41,978 bases of DNA, taken from contig JANYHL010000086.1 in the NCBI GenBank assembly GCA_025359085.1, positions 1 through 41,978 of the forward strand, written 5' to 3'. This DNA is from Gammaproteobacteria bacterium (GTDB taxonomy: Bacteria; Pseudomonadota; Gammaproteobacteria; Burkholderiales; Burkholderiaceae_C). Position numbers and translations under genes: made by a program. Of the stretch, positions 1 through 8,281 are shown one piece after another (within the stretch, counting starts at the first letter, position 1; each line of letters opens with the position of its first letter). Under the pieces are notes generated by a model, which made no database searches, was not told the DNA's origin, and saw nothing but the letters and a program-made list of their open reading frames with translations.

Positions 1-43
1 GGGGGGGCGGGGGCCGGGCGCCCGGCCCCACCCCCCCGGCGGG
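1..43. other. G/C-only tract with a 20-bp perfect palindrome
   Basis: The first 43 bases consist almost only of G and C (one A at position 30). Positions 10-29 form a perfect palindrome with arms GGGGCCGGGC and GCCCGGCCCC. It could be the stem of a terminator of a gene to the left, but no T-run follows. It could equally be low-complexity sequence at a contig end. Nothing else can be recognised before the gene starting at 126. Confidence 0.4.
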
Positions 44-125
44 TCCTGACCCTCAACATGTGCAAGTGGGCGGACAATGACCGCTATAGGCTGCGCCTTG
101 CCTGGCCCAGCGATCCTGGAAAAAT

Positions 126-2138
126 ATGACTGCTTCGCCCGTCCCTAAAGCCCTGACGTTCCCGCGCTCACTGAAATGGCTAGCGGCTGCCCTTATCGCG
201 CCACTGGTGCTTGCAGTGCTTTTCATCCTGGTATTCGGCTGGAACTGGCTGCGAGCCCCGATTGAACGCATGGCACTGGAAAAGACCGGTCGGGTGCTGG
301 CCATCAACGGTGACATGCGCGTGGTCTTGGGCTGGCCGCGGCCGCGCATTCGTGCCAACGCGGTCACATTCGCCAACCCGCTTTGGACCCAAGAAAAACA
401 GATGCTCGCGGCCGACGCCGTGGAGATCACGCTCGACCTGACACAACTACTTCAGCGTAAGCTGGTGTTCCCCGAACTGCGGCTGGAGCGACCGGTGGTG
501 TTTCTGGAGCAGGGCACGGCAGGGCGCCAAAGCTGGTTGCTGGACCAACAGCAGCAGGACCCGAGCGCGCGCATCCAGATCGACCGCCTGACGCTGGACC
601 AGGGCCAGCTCGGCTATGACGATGCCGCCCAGAAAACCAGCATCCGCGCAGAACTCGCCAGCCTGGCGCCCACCCCCGGCAGCACCGCTGACACCGGCTT
701 GACTTTCAGTGCCCAGGGGCGCTACAAGGGCCAGACCTTCAAGGCGCAGGGCACGGGTGGGCCGGTGCTGGCCCTGCGCGACGACAGCACGCCCTATCCC
801 TTGAACATCGATGCCAGCGTGGGCCACACCCGCGTGCGCGCCGAAGGCAGCGTCACCAGCTTGCTCAAATTCACCGCGGTTGACCTGAGCCTGGCGCTCA
901 GCGGCGACAACCTGGCGCAGCTCTATCCCTTGCTCGGCATCGCGTTTCCGGCCACTCGCAGCTTCGTGACAACCGGCCACTTGCGGCACAGCGGTAATGA
1001 TTGGCACTACGAGAAGTTCTCGGGGCGCATCGGCAGCAGCGACATCGCCGGCTCGCTGGAGGTCAAGACCGGGGGTCTGCGCCCGGCGCTGACGGCGGAG
1101 TTGACCTCCAGCCTGCTCGATCTGGCGGACCTGGGTCCGCTGATCGGCTCGCGCCCGGGCAGCGTGCAAGCCGCCAAGAAGGCCGCCGAGCAATTACCCG
1201 TTGGGTCGGCACCCACCGCTGGCGCAACACCAGCGCGGGTGCGGGTGTTGCCCGACCTGCCGTTCAACACCGACCGCTGGAACAGTGTCGATGCCGAGGT
1301 GAGTTTGCGGGCCAAGGCCCTCAAGCGCGACAAGGAACTGCCCCTGGAAGACCTGGTCGCCCATTTGAGCCTGCAGGGTGGCGTGTTGACGCTCAATCCG
1401 CTCAACTTCGGCTTGGCTGGCGGCGAGCTCAACATGGTGATCACACTCGATGGGCGCAGTGATCCGATCAAGGCGCACGCCAAGGTGCGGGCGCGCAAAA
1501 TATTGCTGTCAAAGCTGTTCCCAGGCGTTGAACTGAACCAGAACAGCATCGGCCAAATCAACGGCGAGTTCAATCTGACCGGGAAAGGCAATTCGGTCGG
1601 TCGCATGCTGGCGAGTGCCGATGGCAAGGTGGGGCTGGTCGTCTCGGGCGGCGAGATCAGCAAGTTGATGATGGAAAAAGCCGGTCTGCATCTGTGGGAA
1701 ATACTGCAACTGAGCCTGAGTGGCGACCGGCTCATCAAGTTGCGCTGCGCGGTGGCCGACTTCGAGGTCAAGAACGGCAAGATGCAGACTGACGCGCTGG
1801 TGCTCGACACCCAGGTCACCACTCTCATTGGCCGCGGCAACGTCGACCTGGCGCAGGAGCGGATTGATCTGACTTTCAATCAAAAAACCAAGCAAACCAG
1901 TCCTCTGGCCTTGCGCAGCCCCATCTACATGCGCGGCAGTTTTGCCAAGCCCGAGGTCGGCGTCGACAAGGGCCGCGTGGCGGTACGCGCGCTGGGCGCG
2001 ATTGCACTGGGTCTGGTCAACCCCTTCCTGACGCTGCTGCCCTTGATCGACGCCGGTCCGGGCCAGGACAGTGACTGCCGGCAACTGGTGCGCGATGCGC
2101 GGGCAATGCCGCGCCCAAGCAGCCAAAAAAACAAGTAA
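126..2138 (+). CDS. AsmA family protein
   Basis: A 670-residue protein of the AsmA family, a group of inner-membrane-anchored periplasmic proteins tied to outer-membrane assembly and lipid traffic. Residues about 15-45 are a basic stretch followed by one hydrophobic membrane segment, which fits an N-in anchor with the rest in the periplasm. The bulk is the repetitive beta-rich AsmA body, with a low-complexity Ala/Pro stretch near residues 345-370. The C-terminal third has the typical AsmA_2 pattern (GEFNLTGKGNSVGRMLASADG, then LDTQVTTLIGRGNVDLAQE). A GGA motif seven bases before the ATG at 126 can serve as ribosome site. The next gene starts 154 bases downstream and acts on membrane lipid, which suits a shared envelope role. 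The exact function is not known from sequence. Confidence 0.85.
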   Translation: MTASPVPKALTFPRSLKWLAAALIAPLVLAVLFILVFGWNWLRAPIERMALEKTGRVLAINGDMRVVLGWPRPRIRANAVTFANPLWTQEKQMLAADAVEITLDLTQLLQRKLVFPELRLERPVVFLEQGTAGRQSWLLDQQQQDPSARIQIDRLTLDQGQLGYDDAAQKTSIRAELASLAPTPGSTADTGLTFSAQGRYKGQTFKAQGTGGPVLALRDDSTPYPLNIDASVGHTRVRAEGSVTSLLKFTAVDLSLALSGDNLAQLYPLLGIAFPATRSFVTTGHLRHSGNDWHYEKFSGRIGSSDIAGSLEVKTGGLRPALTAELTSSLLDLADLGPLIGSRPGSVQAAKKAAEQLPVGSAPTAGATPARVRVLPDLPFNTDRWNSVDAEVSLRAKALKRDKELPLEDLVAHLSLQGGVLTLNPLNFGLAGGELNMVITLDGRSDPIKAHAKVRARKILLSKLFPGVELNQNSIGQINGEFNLTGKGNSVGRMLASADGKVGLVVSGGEISKLMMEKAGLHLWEILQLSLSGDRLIKLRCAVADFEVKNGKMQTDALVLDTQVTTLIGRGNVDLAQERIDLTFNQKTKQTSPLALRSPIYMRGSFAKPEVGVDKGRVAVRALGAIALGLVNPFLTLLPLIDAGPGQDSDCRQLVRDARAMPRPSSQKNK

Positions 2139-2292
2139 CACCCGCAGACCAGTTGGCGCTCACAATGTTGCTTCAGCACCCGCAAACAAGCCATCACGGG
2201 GCGGAGAATCACCACGGCGACGGCTGTTTTTGGGTCTCAATCAAGGTGAGCAACGCAGATGCCGGGCTGGGTGCAGCGAGCACCGAAGTGCA

Positions 2293-3693
2293 ATGGAGCA
2301 AGAAATAGCCCTTCACACGCTCTGGCGCACTGCCGCGACGGCAGTGGGCGCGCTTGCGTTTGCCGCCTGCGCCACGCTGCCTGACACCGACGCCCTGATC
2401 CAGCGACACGCTGGTCAGGCCGCCCGGTTTGAGACGGCTCGCGGTGCGCTCTCGGCGCGGCAAAACGCCGCCATCCTGGCGCAACTCAAGCGCAAATCCG
2501 GTGACATCGATATTCTGGACAAACAGATCGCGCTGGAGCAAGCCGTCAATGACAGCCCGCTGGTCCTGGGCAACAAAGTTACGCTGCTGCAGGATGGGGC
2601 CGCGACCTACCCGGCGATGTTTGCCGCCATCCGCAGCGCGCGCGACCACATCAACCTGGAGTCCTACATCATTGAAGACGATGAGGTCGGACGCCAGTTC
2701 TCTGAGCTGTTGTTGGCGCAGCAAGCGCGTGGTGTTCAGGTCAATGTCATCTACGACAGCGTGGGCGGCCTCGATACGTCCAAGGCTTTTTTTGAACGCT
2801 TGCGCCAAGGCGGCATCGCGCTGCTTGAATTCAATCCGATCAACCCACTGACGGCCAAGGGGCCATGGATGATCAATCATCGCGACCATCGCAAGCTGCT
2901 GCTGGTGGATGGCCGCATCGCCTTCCTCGGCGGCATCAACATCAGCAGCGTCTATGGCTCCGGCTCCATTCCCGGAGGCTCGCGCAAAGCAATCGCCAAC
3001 ACCGATGGCTGGCGTGATACCGACCTGCAAATTGAAGGCCCGGTGGTCAGCGAATTCCAAAAATTGTTTCTGCAGACCTGGAAAAAACAGCGCGGCCACC
3101 CGCTCACCGCCAAACAATATTTCCCGGCGCTGCAGGTGCAGGGTCAAGACATCGTGCGTGCCATTGGCAGCACGCCAGACGATCCCTTCAGCCTGATGTA
3201 CCTGACGCTGATATCGGCGATTGGCAATGCCGAAAAACAAGTGCATTTGACGCACGCCTACTTCGTACCCGACCCACAGCTGCGCAAGGCCCTGGTGGCT
3301 GCCGCCGGGCGCGGCGTCGATGTCAAATTGATCCTGCCGAGCTACTCGGATTCGGGACTCGTCTTTCACGCCGGACGCGCCCATTACACCGAGCTGCTGC
3401 AGGGCGGCGTCAAGCTGTACGAGCGCTCCGGCGCGCTCCTGCACGCCAAGACCGCCGTCATCGACGGCGTCTGGTCCGCGGTCGGCTCCAGCAACCTGGA
3501 CTGGCGCAGCTTCCTGGACAACGATGAGATCGATGCCGTGGTGCTGGGCCCCGCCTTTGCCCAGAAAATGGAGGCCATGTTTGCCAGCGACCTGCAGACC
3601 TCGCAAGCGATCGATCTGCCAGGCTGGCAAGCTCGCCCGCTGCAGTTTCGACTCAAGGAATGGCTGGCCCAACTGTGGGCGCGCCTGCTTTAG
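2293..3693 (+). CDS. cls: phospholipase D / cardiolipin synthase family protein, probable lipoprotein
   Basis: A 466-residue phospholipase D superfamily enzyme, most likely a cardiolipin synthase joining two phosphatidyl groups. It has both HKD motifs: HRKLLLVDG near residue 200 and HAKTAVIDG near residue 390, the second followed by GSSNLDWRS. The reading frame is open back to 2071, inside the AsmA gene, but the ATG at 2293 is chosen. From there the protein begins with a short hydrophobic segment ending in AFAAC, a plausible lipobox, so it may be a lipid-anchored periplasmic or envelope enzyme. The following gene, pgpA, makes phosphatidylglycerol, the substrate of cardiolipin synthases, which supports the call. 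A generic phospholipase D activity cannot be excluded. Confidence 0.82.
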   Translation: MEQEIALHTLWRTAATAVGALAFAACATLPDTDALIQRHAGQAARFETARGALSARQNAAILAQLKRKSGDIDILDKQIALEQAVNDSPLVLGNKVTLLQDGAATYPAMFAAIRSARDHINLESYIIEDDEVGRQFSELLLAQQARGVQVNVIYDSVGGLDTSKAFFERLRQGGIALLEFNPINPLTAKGPWMINHRDHRKLLLVDGRIAFLGGINISSVYGSGSIPGGSRKAIANTDGWRDTDLQIEGPVVSEFQKLFLQTWKKQRGHPLTAKQYFPALQVQGQDIVRAIGSTPDDPFSLMYLTLISAIGNAEKQVHLTHAYFVPDPQLRKALVAAAGRGVDVKLILPSYSDSGLVFHAGRAHYTELLQGGVKLYERSGALLHAKTAVIDGVWSAVGSSNLDWRSFLDNDEIDAVVLGPAFAQKMEAMFASDLQTSQAIDLPGWQARPLQFRLKEWLAQLWARLL

Positions 3694-3740
3694 CGCCCGC
3701 GCCGCCCACGCCACCCGGCCAGCGCCCTGATAATTGCGCC

Positions 3741-4322
3741 ATGGCCGATCACGACTCCCTTTTTGCACCCGCGCCAGTCGCCGACACCAGCGCACAGGCC
3801 CCGGTGCGCCCCAGCGCCCGCTTCATGGGCGCGCATCCGGCGCACTGGATGGCCTTGGGTTTTGGTTCCGGCCTGAGCCCGCTGGCGCCCGGTACCGTCG
3901 GCACCGTGTGGGCCTGGCTGGCGTTTGTGCTGCTGCAACCCTGGATGACCGACACGCGCTGGGCGCTACTGATTGCCCTGTCGCTGCCCTTGGGCTGGTG
4001 GGCCTGCAGCGTGACCGCCAAAAACATGCGGGTGCTCGACCCCGGCAGCATTGTGTGGGACGAGATTGCCGCCTTTTGGCTGGTGTTGTGGCTGGTGACA
4101 CCGGCCGGTTTTTGGGGCCAACTGGTGGCGTTCGCCCTGTTTCGTTTTTTTGATGCGGTCAAGCCTGGCCCGGTTGGTTGGGCCGACCAACTGTTTCATG
4201 ATGTCAACCCAGCCAGCGACCCGGCCGCCTGGCGCAAGGCCGGGTTTGGCATCATGCTCGATGACCTGGTGGCCGCCGCCTGTGCCCTGCTGGTGATCGC
4301 CGCCTGGCGCTTTTACGCATGA
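3741..4322 (+). CDS. pgpA: phosphatidylglycerophosphatase A
   Basis: A 193-residue membrane protein of the PgpA family, which dephosphorylates phosphatidylglycerophosphate to phosphatidylglycerol. After a Pro/Ala-rich leader of about 35 residues come the family motifs GSGLSPLAPGTVGT and DEIAAFWLVLW, and the C-terminal DDLVAA. The acidic residues in these motifs are the likely magnesium ligands. About four hydrophobic segments are visible. The frame is open back to 3660, overlapping cls, but the ATG at 3741 gives the usual family length. It lies 47 bases after cls, and its stop overlaps the start of pncC as ATGA, indicating translational coupling. Confidence 0.9.
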   Translation: MADHDSLFAPAPVADTSAQAPVRPSARFMGAHPAHWMALGFGSGLSPLAPGTVGTVWAWLAFVLLQPWMTDTRWALLIALSLPLGWWACSVTAKNMRVLDPGSIVWDEIAAFWLVLWLVTPAGFWGQLVAFALFRFFDAVKPGPVGWADQLFHDVNPASDPAAWRKAGFGIMLDDLVAAACALLVIAAWRFYA

Positions 4323-4846
4323 CGCAAGAACTATCAAAATCAGAGCTATCTACGCCCTATCTATGCGGTCTAGTGGCCGATTTGATGCTAAAGAACCAAC
4401 TAAAACTGGTGACCGCCGAGAGCTGCACCGGTGGCCTGATTGCGGCCACTTGTACCGATCTGGCGGGCTCCAGCGCCTGGTTTGAGCGCGGCTTTGTCAC
4501 CTACTCGAACGAGGCCAAAACCGAGTTGCTCGGCGTCGAAGCCGGACTGCTGCTCAGTGCCGGGGCCGTTAGTGAGGCCGTCGCGCGGGCCATGGTGCTC
4601 GGCGCCCTGGCCAACGCGCATGCGCAAGTGGCGCTGGCCGTCACCGGCCTGGCCGGCCCGACCGGGGGCAGCCCGGCGAAACCGGTCGGCACGGTCTGCT
4701 TCGGCTTTGCGGTGCCGGGCCAGCTCCTCACCGAACAGCGTCACTTTGCCGGCGACCGCGCCGGCGTGCGCGCTGCCAGCGTGCAGCATGCCTTGCGGCG
4801 GCTGGGCGAACTGCTGGATTCAACCCCGCTTGCCGTGCCCCGCTAG
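4319..4846 (+). CDS. pncC: nicotinamide-nucleotide amidase (CinA C-terminal domain family)
   Basis: A 175-residue single-domain CinA-C protein. Members hydrolyse nicotinamide mononucleotide to nicotinate mononucleotide and ammonia in pyridine nucleotide salvage. Diagnostic stretches are AESCTGG near residue 40, TYSNEAKTELLGV, and GLAGPTGGSPAKPVGTV. The start ATG overlaps the pgpA stop (ATGA). Residues about 5-24 are encoded by a copy of the dispersed element described separately, so the N-terminal helix has unusual sequence and codons (AAA, TCA, CTA) compared with the rest. The stop codon interlocks with the stop of the convergent metF gene within CTAG at 4843-4846. Confidence 0.9.
   Translation: MTQELSKSELSTPYLCGLVADLMLKNQLKLVTAESCTGGLIAATCTDLAGSSAWFERGFVTYSNEAKTELLGVEAGLLLSAGAVSEAVARAMVLGALANAHAQVALAVTGLAGPTGGSPAKPVGTVCFGFAVPGQLLTEQRHFAGDRAGVRAASVQHALRRLGELLDSTPLAVPR
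4331..4391 (+). repeat. dispersed palindromic element, copy inside pncC
   Basis: AT-richer patch that aligns with the other copies. AGCTATCTACGCCC corresponds to the left arm, and GGTCTAGTGGCCGATTTGAT to the right arm and tail found at 31771-31792. It is read in frame as residues about 5-24 of pncC. Confidence 0.6.
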
Positions 4847-5679
4847 CCCAATCTGCGGCAGATTTCCAGCGTGGCGGTGCTCTGGTTCATGCTGTAAAAG
4901 TGCAGGCCGGGCGCACCGCCGGCGCGCAGTTGCTCGCACAGGTCGGTGACCACGTCCAGGCCAAACGCCTTGATGGACGCGCTGTCATCGCCAAAACTCT
5001 GCAGACGCAGGCGGATCCAGCGCGGAATTTCGGCACCGCAGGCATCGCTGAAACGCATCAGTTGGGTTGAGCTGGCAATCGGCATGATGCCGGGCACGAT
5101 CGGCAGGTTGATGCCCAGCGCGTCCACCTCTTCGACAAAGCGGAAGTAGGCATCTGCGTTGTAGAAATACTGGGTGATGGCGGAGTTGGCCCCGGCTTTG
5201 ACTTTGGCGGCAAAGGCCTGCAGATCAGCTGCTGGCGATCTGGCCTGCGGGTGAACCTCGGGATAAGCGGCCACCTCGATGTGAAAGTCGTCACCGGTCT
5301 CGGCGCGGACAAACGCCACCAGGTCGCTGGCGTAATGAAACTCGCCACCGATGCCAAAACCACTGGGCAAATCGCCCCGCAGCGCCACCAGCCGCTGGAC
5401 GCCCATGGCTTTGAGAATGCCCAGTTGCTCACGCACCTTGGCGTGGGTGGCCCCGATGCAGGAAATGTGCGAGGCGGCCTGGACGCCCTCGGCCAGAATA
5501 TCGCGCACCGTGTTGAACGTGCCTTCTTGGGTCGAGCCGCCAGCGCCAAAAGTCACCGAGCAGAACTCGGGCTTCAGGGTATAGAGCTGCTTGCGCACCG
5601 CACACAGCTTGTCGACGCCTTCAGGCGTTTTTGGCGGGAAGAACTCAACACTGATGGGGATAGGAGCGGTCACAGTCAT
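4843..5679 (-). CDS. metF: methylenetetrahydrofolate reductase
   Basis: A 278-residue FAD enzyme that reduces 5,10-methylene-THF to 5-methyl-THF, the methyl donor for methionine synthesis. Family stretches are SVEFFPPKTPEG at the N-terminus, SVTFGAGGSTQEGT, VALRGDLPSG, and the ITQYFYNADAYFRFVE and IVPGIMPI motifs near the FAD and folate sites. The frame is open up to 5760, but the ATG at 5679 puts the SVEFFPP motif at residue 8 as expected. It lies only 10 bases after tlyA and 863 bases after ahcY on the same strand, so it is likely in one transcript downstream of the SAH riboswitch. This links recycling of homocysteine to supply of methyl groups. Confidence 0.93.
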   Translation of the reverse strand: MTVTAPIPISVEFFPPKTPEGVDKLCAVRKQLYTLKPEFCSVTFGAGGSTQEGTFNTVRDILAEGVQAASHISCIGATHAKVREQLGILKAMGVQRLVALRGDLPSGFGIGGEFHYASDLVAFVRAETGDDFHIEVAAYPEVHPQARSPAADLQAFAAKVKAGANSAITQYFYNADAYFRFVEEVDALGINLPIVPGIMPIASSTQLMRFSDACGAEIPRWIRLRLQSFGDDSASIKAFGLDVVTDLCEQLRAGGAPGLHFYSMNQSTATLEICRRLG

Positions 5680-5689
5680 GACTGACTTT

Positions 5690-6511
5690 CTAGAGTTTCG
5701 GCTTGGCGGCGGCGATAAAAAATTCACGGTTGCCATCGCCCCCGGCAATGGGCGAATCAAACCACGCGGTCACGCTCAGGCCCAATGCTGCGCATGCCTC
5801 GCGCAGGCGCTGTTCCACCAGCCGGTAGAGGGCCGCATCCTTCACGATGCCGCCTTTGCCGACCTGACCCGGTTGCAGCTCAAACTGTGGCTTGACCAGC
5901 GTCAGCAGCGTGCCCCCGCTTTTAAGCAGGGGCACCACGGCGGGCAGCACCAGGGTTTGCGAGATGAAGGACAAGTCGGCCACGATCAGGTCGAACTCAG
6001 GGGCGAACTCATGCACTTCCGCGCCCCCTTCTTCTACATCAAATTGGCCTCCAGCCCCCGTGCTTTCTTCATAAGCAGCTATTAAATCAGAAGCAACCAG
6101 GGCGCGCGCATTGACTTTTTCAATGCACAGCACGCGCGGGTCTTCGCGCAGGCTGGGGTGCAACTGGGCGCTGCCCACGTCCACCCCGACCACCGAGGCG
6201 GCACCGTGCTGCAGCAGGCAGTCGGTAAAACCGCCGGTCGACTGGCCCACATCAAGACAGGCCAGTCCGGTCACGGACAAGCCGACCTGCTGCAGCGCGG
6301 CCTCCAGCTTCAGGCCGCCACGCGACACATAACGCGCCTGGGCGTCGTTGAGCAGCTTTAGTTCAGCCTCCAGCGGAATCTCGTCACCGTTTTTGGTGAC
6401 GGTCTTCCACTGCGCGCCCCTGAGCCACTGCACGCCATCGGCAATCAGGCGCTGGGCCTGCGAGCGGGTGCTGGCAAGTTGCCGTTGCACGAGTAATTGG
6501 TCAGCACGCAT
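5690..6511 (-). CDS. tlyA: TlyA family rRNA methyltransferase / hemolysin-like protein
   Basis: A 273-residue protein with an N-terminal S4 RNA-binding domain (residues about 1-60) and an FtsJ-like SAM-dependent methyltransferase fold. The SAM site is CLDVGQSTGGFTDCLL, and a later motif is FDLIVADLSFISQ. TlyA proteins of actinobacteria 2'-O-methylate rRNA; the activity of proteobacterial members is less certain. Between the NAR motif and the FDLIVAD motif there is an extra stretch of about 25 residues. Part of it (residues about 141-159) is encoded by a copy of the dispersed element. The gene sits 35 bases after ahcY and 10 before metF, so a SAM-consuming enzyme is embedded in the methyl-cycle operon. 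Confidence 0.87.
   Translation of the reverse strand: MRADQLLVQRQLASTRSQAQRLIADGVQWLRGAQWKTVTKNGDEIPLEAELKLLNDAQARYVSRGGLKLEAALQQVGLSVTGLACLDVGQSTGGFTDCLLQHGAASVVGVDVGSAQLHPSLREDPRVLCIEKVNARALVASDLIAAYEESTGAGGQFDVEEGGAEVHEFAPEFDLIVADLSFISQTLVLPAVVPLLKSGGTLLTLVKPQFELQPGQVGKGGIVKDAALYRLVEQRLREACAALGLSVTAWFDSPIAGGDGNREFFIAAAKPKL
6035..6090 (-). repeat. dispersed palindromic element, in-frame copy inside tlyA
   Basis: On the minus strand it reads GATTTAATAGCTGCTTATG, then a short middle, then GGGGGCTGGAGGCCAATTTGAT. This matches the left arm and right arm of the element. It contributes residues about 141-159 of TlyA without breaking the frame. Confidence 0.75.
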
Positions 6512-6546
6512 GATGTGTCGCAGTCATTCAGTCAGAAGGTGGTTTT

Positions 6547-7998
6547 TCAATAGCGGTAGCTGTCGGCCTTGTACGGGCCGGCTTTGCTGACACCGATGTA
6601 GGCGGCTTGCTCGTCCGTCAGTTCAGACAGCATCGCGCCGACTTTGGCCAGGTGCAAACGCGCCACCTTTTCATCGAGGTGCTTGGGCAACACATAGACC
6701 TTGCCGACCTTGTACTGCTTGGGCTTGGTGAACAACTCGATCTGCGCAATGGTCTGATTGGCAAAGCTGGAGCTCATCACAAAGCTGGGGTGGCCGGTGC
6801 CGCAACCCAGGTTGACCAACCGGCCCTTGGCCAGCAGGATGATGCGCTTGGACGGCGTTTTGCCCCTGGCCGGGAAGATCACATGATCGACTTGCGGCTT
6901 GATTTCTTCCCACTTGCATTTGTCGAGCGAGGCGACATCGATCTCGTTGTCAAAGTGGCCGATGTTGCAGACTATTGATTGGTCTTTCATGGCCGCCATG
7001 TGCTTGTAGGTGATGACGTTTTTGTTGCCGGTGCAGGTGACGAAAATATCGCACTTGTCAGCGGCATATTCCATGGTCACGACCTTGTAGCCTTCCATCG
7101 CCGCTTGCAGCGCGTTGATCGGGTCGATTTCTGTCACCCACACCTGGGCGCTCAAGGCACGCAAGGCCTGGGCCGAGCCCTTGCCGACATCGCCATAGCC
7201 AATCACACAGGCCACCTTGCCGGCAATCATGACGTCGGTGGCGCGCTTGATGGCATCGACCAGCGACTCGCGGCACCCATACAGGTTGTCAAACTTGCTC
7301 TTGGTGACCGAGTCATTGACATTGATCGCGCGCAGCATCAACTCGCCCTTGGCCGACATGTCGTTGAGGCGGTGCACGCCGGTGGTGGTTTCTTCGGTCA
7401 CACCCATGATGTTTTTCAGGCGGCGGCTGTACCAGGTCGGGTCCAGCTTGAGTTTGGCCTTGATGGCGGCAAACAGACAGATCTCTTCTTCGCTGCCGGG
7501 CTTGGCCAGCAGGCTGCTGTCCTTTTCGGCGCGCGTGCCGAGGTGCATCAACAGCGTGGCATCGCCGCCGTCGTCCAGAATCATGTTCGGGCCTTCAGCG
7601 GCCGTGCCCTTTTTGCCGCCAAATTCAAAAATGCGGTGCGTGTAGTCCCAGTAGTCGCTCAAGCTCTCGCCCTTGTAGGCGAACACCGGCGTGCCTGCTT
7701 CCACCAACGCGGCAGCGGCATGGTCCTGAGTCGAGAAAATATTGCATGAGGCCCAACGTACTTCAGCACCCAGCGCCTGCAGGGTTTCGACCAGCACGCC
7801 GGTCTGGATCGTCATGTGCAGCGAGCCGGTGATGCGCGCGCCCTTCAAGGGCTGCGATTTTGAAAATTCTTCACGAATCGCCATCAGGCCGGGCATTTCG
7901 GTCTGGGCAATGTTCAGTTCTTTACGGCCCCAGGCGGCGAGGCTCAGGTCGGCGATCACATGGTCGGGACGGCTGACAGGTTTCGATACGGTGCGCAT
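6547..7998 (-). CDS. ahcY: adenosylhomocysteinase (SAH hydrolase)
   Basis: A 483-residue NAD-dependent S-adenosylhomocysteine hydrolase, which splits SAH into adenosine and homocysteine and so removes the product inhibitor of methyltransferases. Clear motifs are [32 protein letters not shown], the NAD-binding [18 protein letters not shown], and [14 protein letters not shown]. The C-terminus ends KADSYRY, close to the family KPDHYRY tail. The length fits the proteobacterial form with an internal insertion (residues about 150-190). GGAG nine bases before the ATG at 7998 is the ribosome site. The leader holds an SAH riboswitch, so expression should rise with SAH. It is first in the ahcY-tlyA-metF unit. 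Confidence 0.96.
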   Translation of the reverse strand: MRTVSKPVSRPDHVIADLSLAAWGRKELNIAQTEMPGLMAIREEFSKSQPLKGARITGSLHMTIQTGVLVETLQALGAEVRWASCNIFSTQDHAAAALVEAGTPVFAYKGESLSDYWDYTHRIFEFGGKKGTAAEGPNMILDDGGDATLLMHLGTRAEKDSSLLAKPGSEEEICLFAAIKAKLKLDPTWYSRRLKNIMGVTEETTTGVHRLNDMSAKGELMLRAINVNDSVTKSKFDNLYGCRESLVDAIKRATDVMIAGKVACVIGYGDVGKGSAQALRALSAQVWVTEIDPINALQAAMEGYKVVTMEYAADKCDIFVTCTGNKNVITYKHMAAMKDQSIVCNIGHFDNEIDVASLDKCKWEEIKPQVDHVIFPARGKTPSKRIILLAKGRLVNLGCGTGHPSFVMSSSFANQTIAQIELFTKPKQYKVGKVYVLPKHLDEKVARLHLAKVGAMLSELTDEQAAYIGVSKAGPYKADSYRY

Positions 7999-8079
7999 GG
8001 CTCACTCCAAAAGTTGATTTGAAAAGCATTGAACTGCGCGGGGAATTCTTCGAAAAGACTCACCGCACAGACCAGTGGG

Positions 8080-8168
8080 TGAGCGCGGTTGATGCGGTGA
8101 TTCAGCGATGGGGCCAAGGCACGCGGTCCGAGCCTCGTTCAACATGTGTGAACTGCAACGCTCCTCGG
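8080..8168 (-). promoter_or_regulatory. SAH riboswitch upstream of ahcY
   Basis: Read on the minus strand, the aptamer starts CCGAGGAGCGTTGCA. P1 pairs 8168-8164 (CCGAG) with 8132-8128 (CTCGG). P2 pairs 8153-8149 (GTTCA) with 8141-8137 (TGAAC) around a 7-base loop. The conserved core GAGCG at 8163-8159 can form the pseudoknot with CGCTC at 8085-8081, which lies in AACCGCGCTCAC. These features and their order match the known SAH riboswitch class, found upstream of ahcY in Betaproteobacteria as an on-switch. A -10-like TAGAAT at 8183-8178 would start transcription just before P1; its -35 is weak. An 8-bp inverted repeat (8100-8093 with 8067-8060) encloses the pseudoknot strand and may act in switching. 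Confidence 0.85.
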
Positions 8169-8281
8169 AAGGCGATAATTCTACCTTTTCCAGACATCCA
8201 GTATCTTCAGGCTCGCGCAAGCGCCCCCTCCCTGGTGGCCCTATCCGCCAGCGCCAGCCCCGTCGCATCCAGCCACAACAC

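Noticed and set aside
2209-3795. 528-residue minus-strand ORF opposite cls and pgpA
   Set aside because: Shadow frame; cls on the plus strand has both HKD motifs.
8108-8281. N-terminal extension of prfC
   Set aside because: It runs antisense through the SAH riboswitch and precedes the family-typical start MTYQAETRRR.
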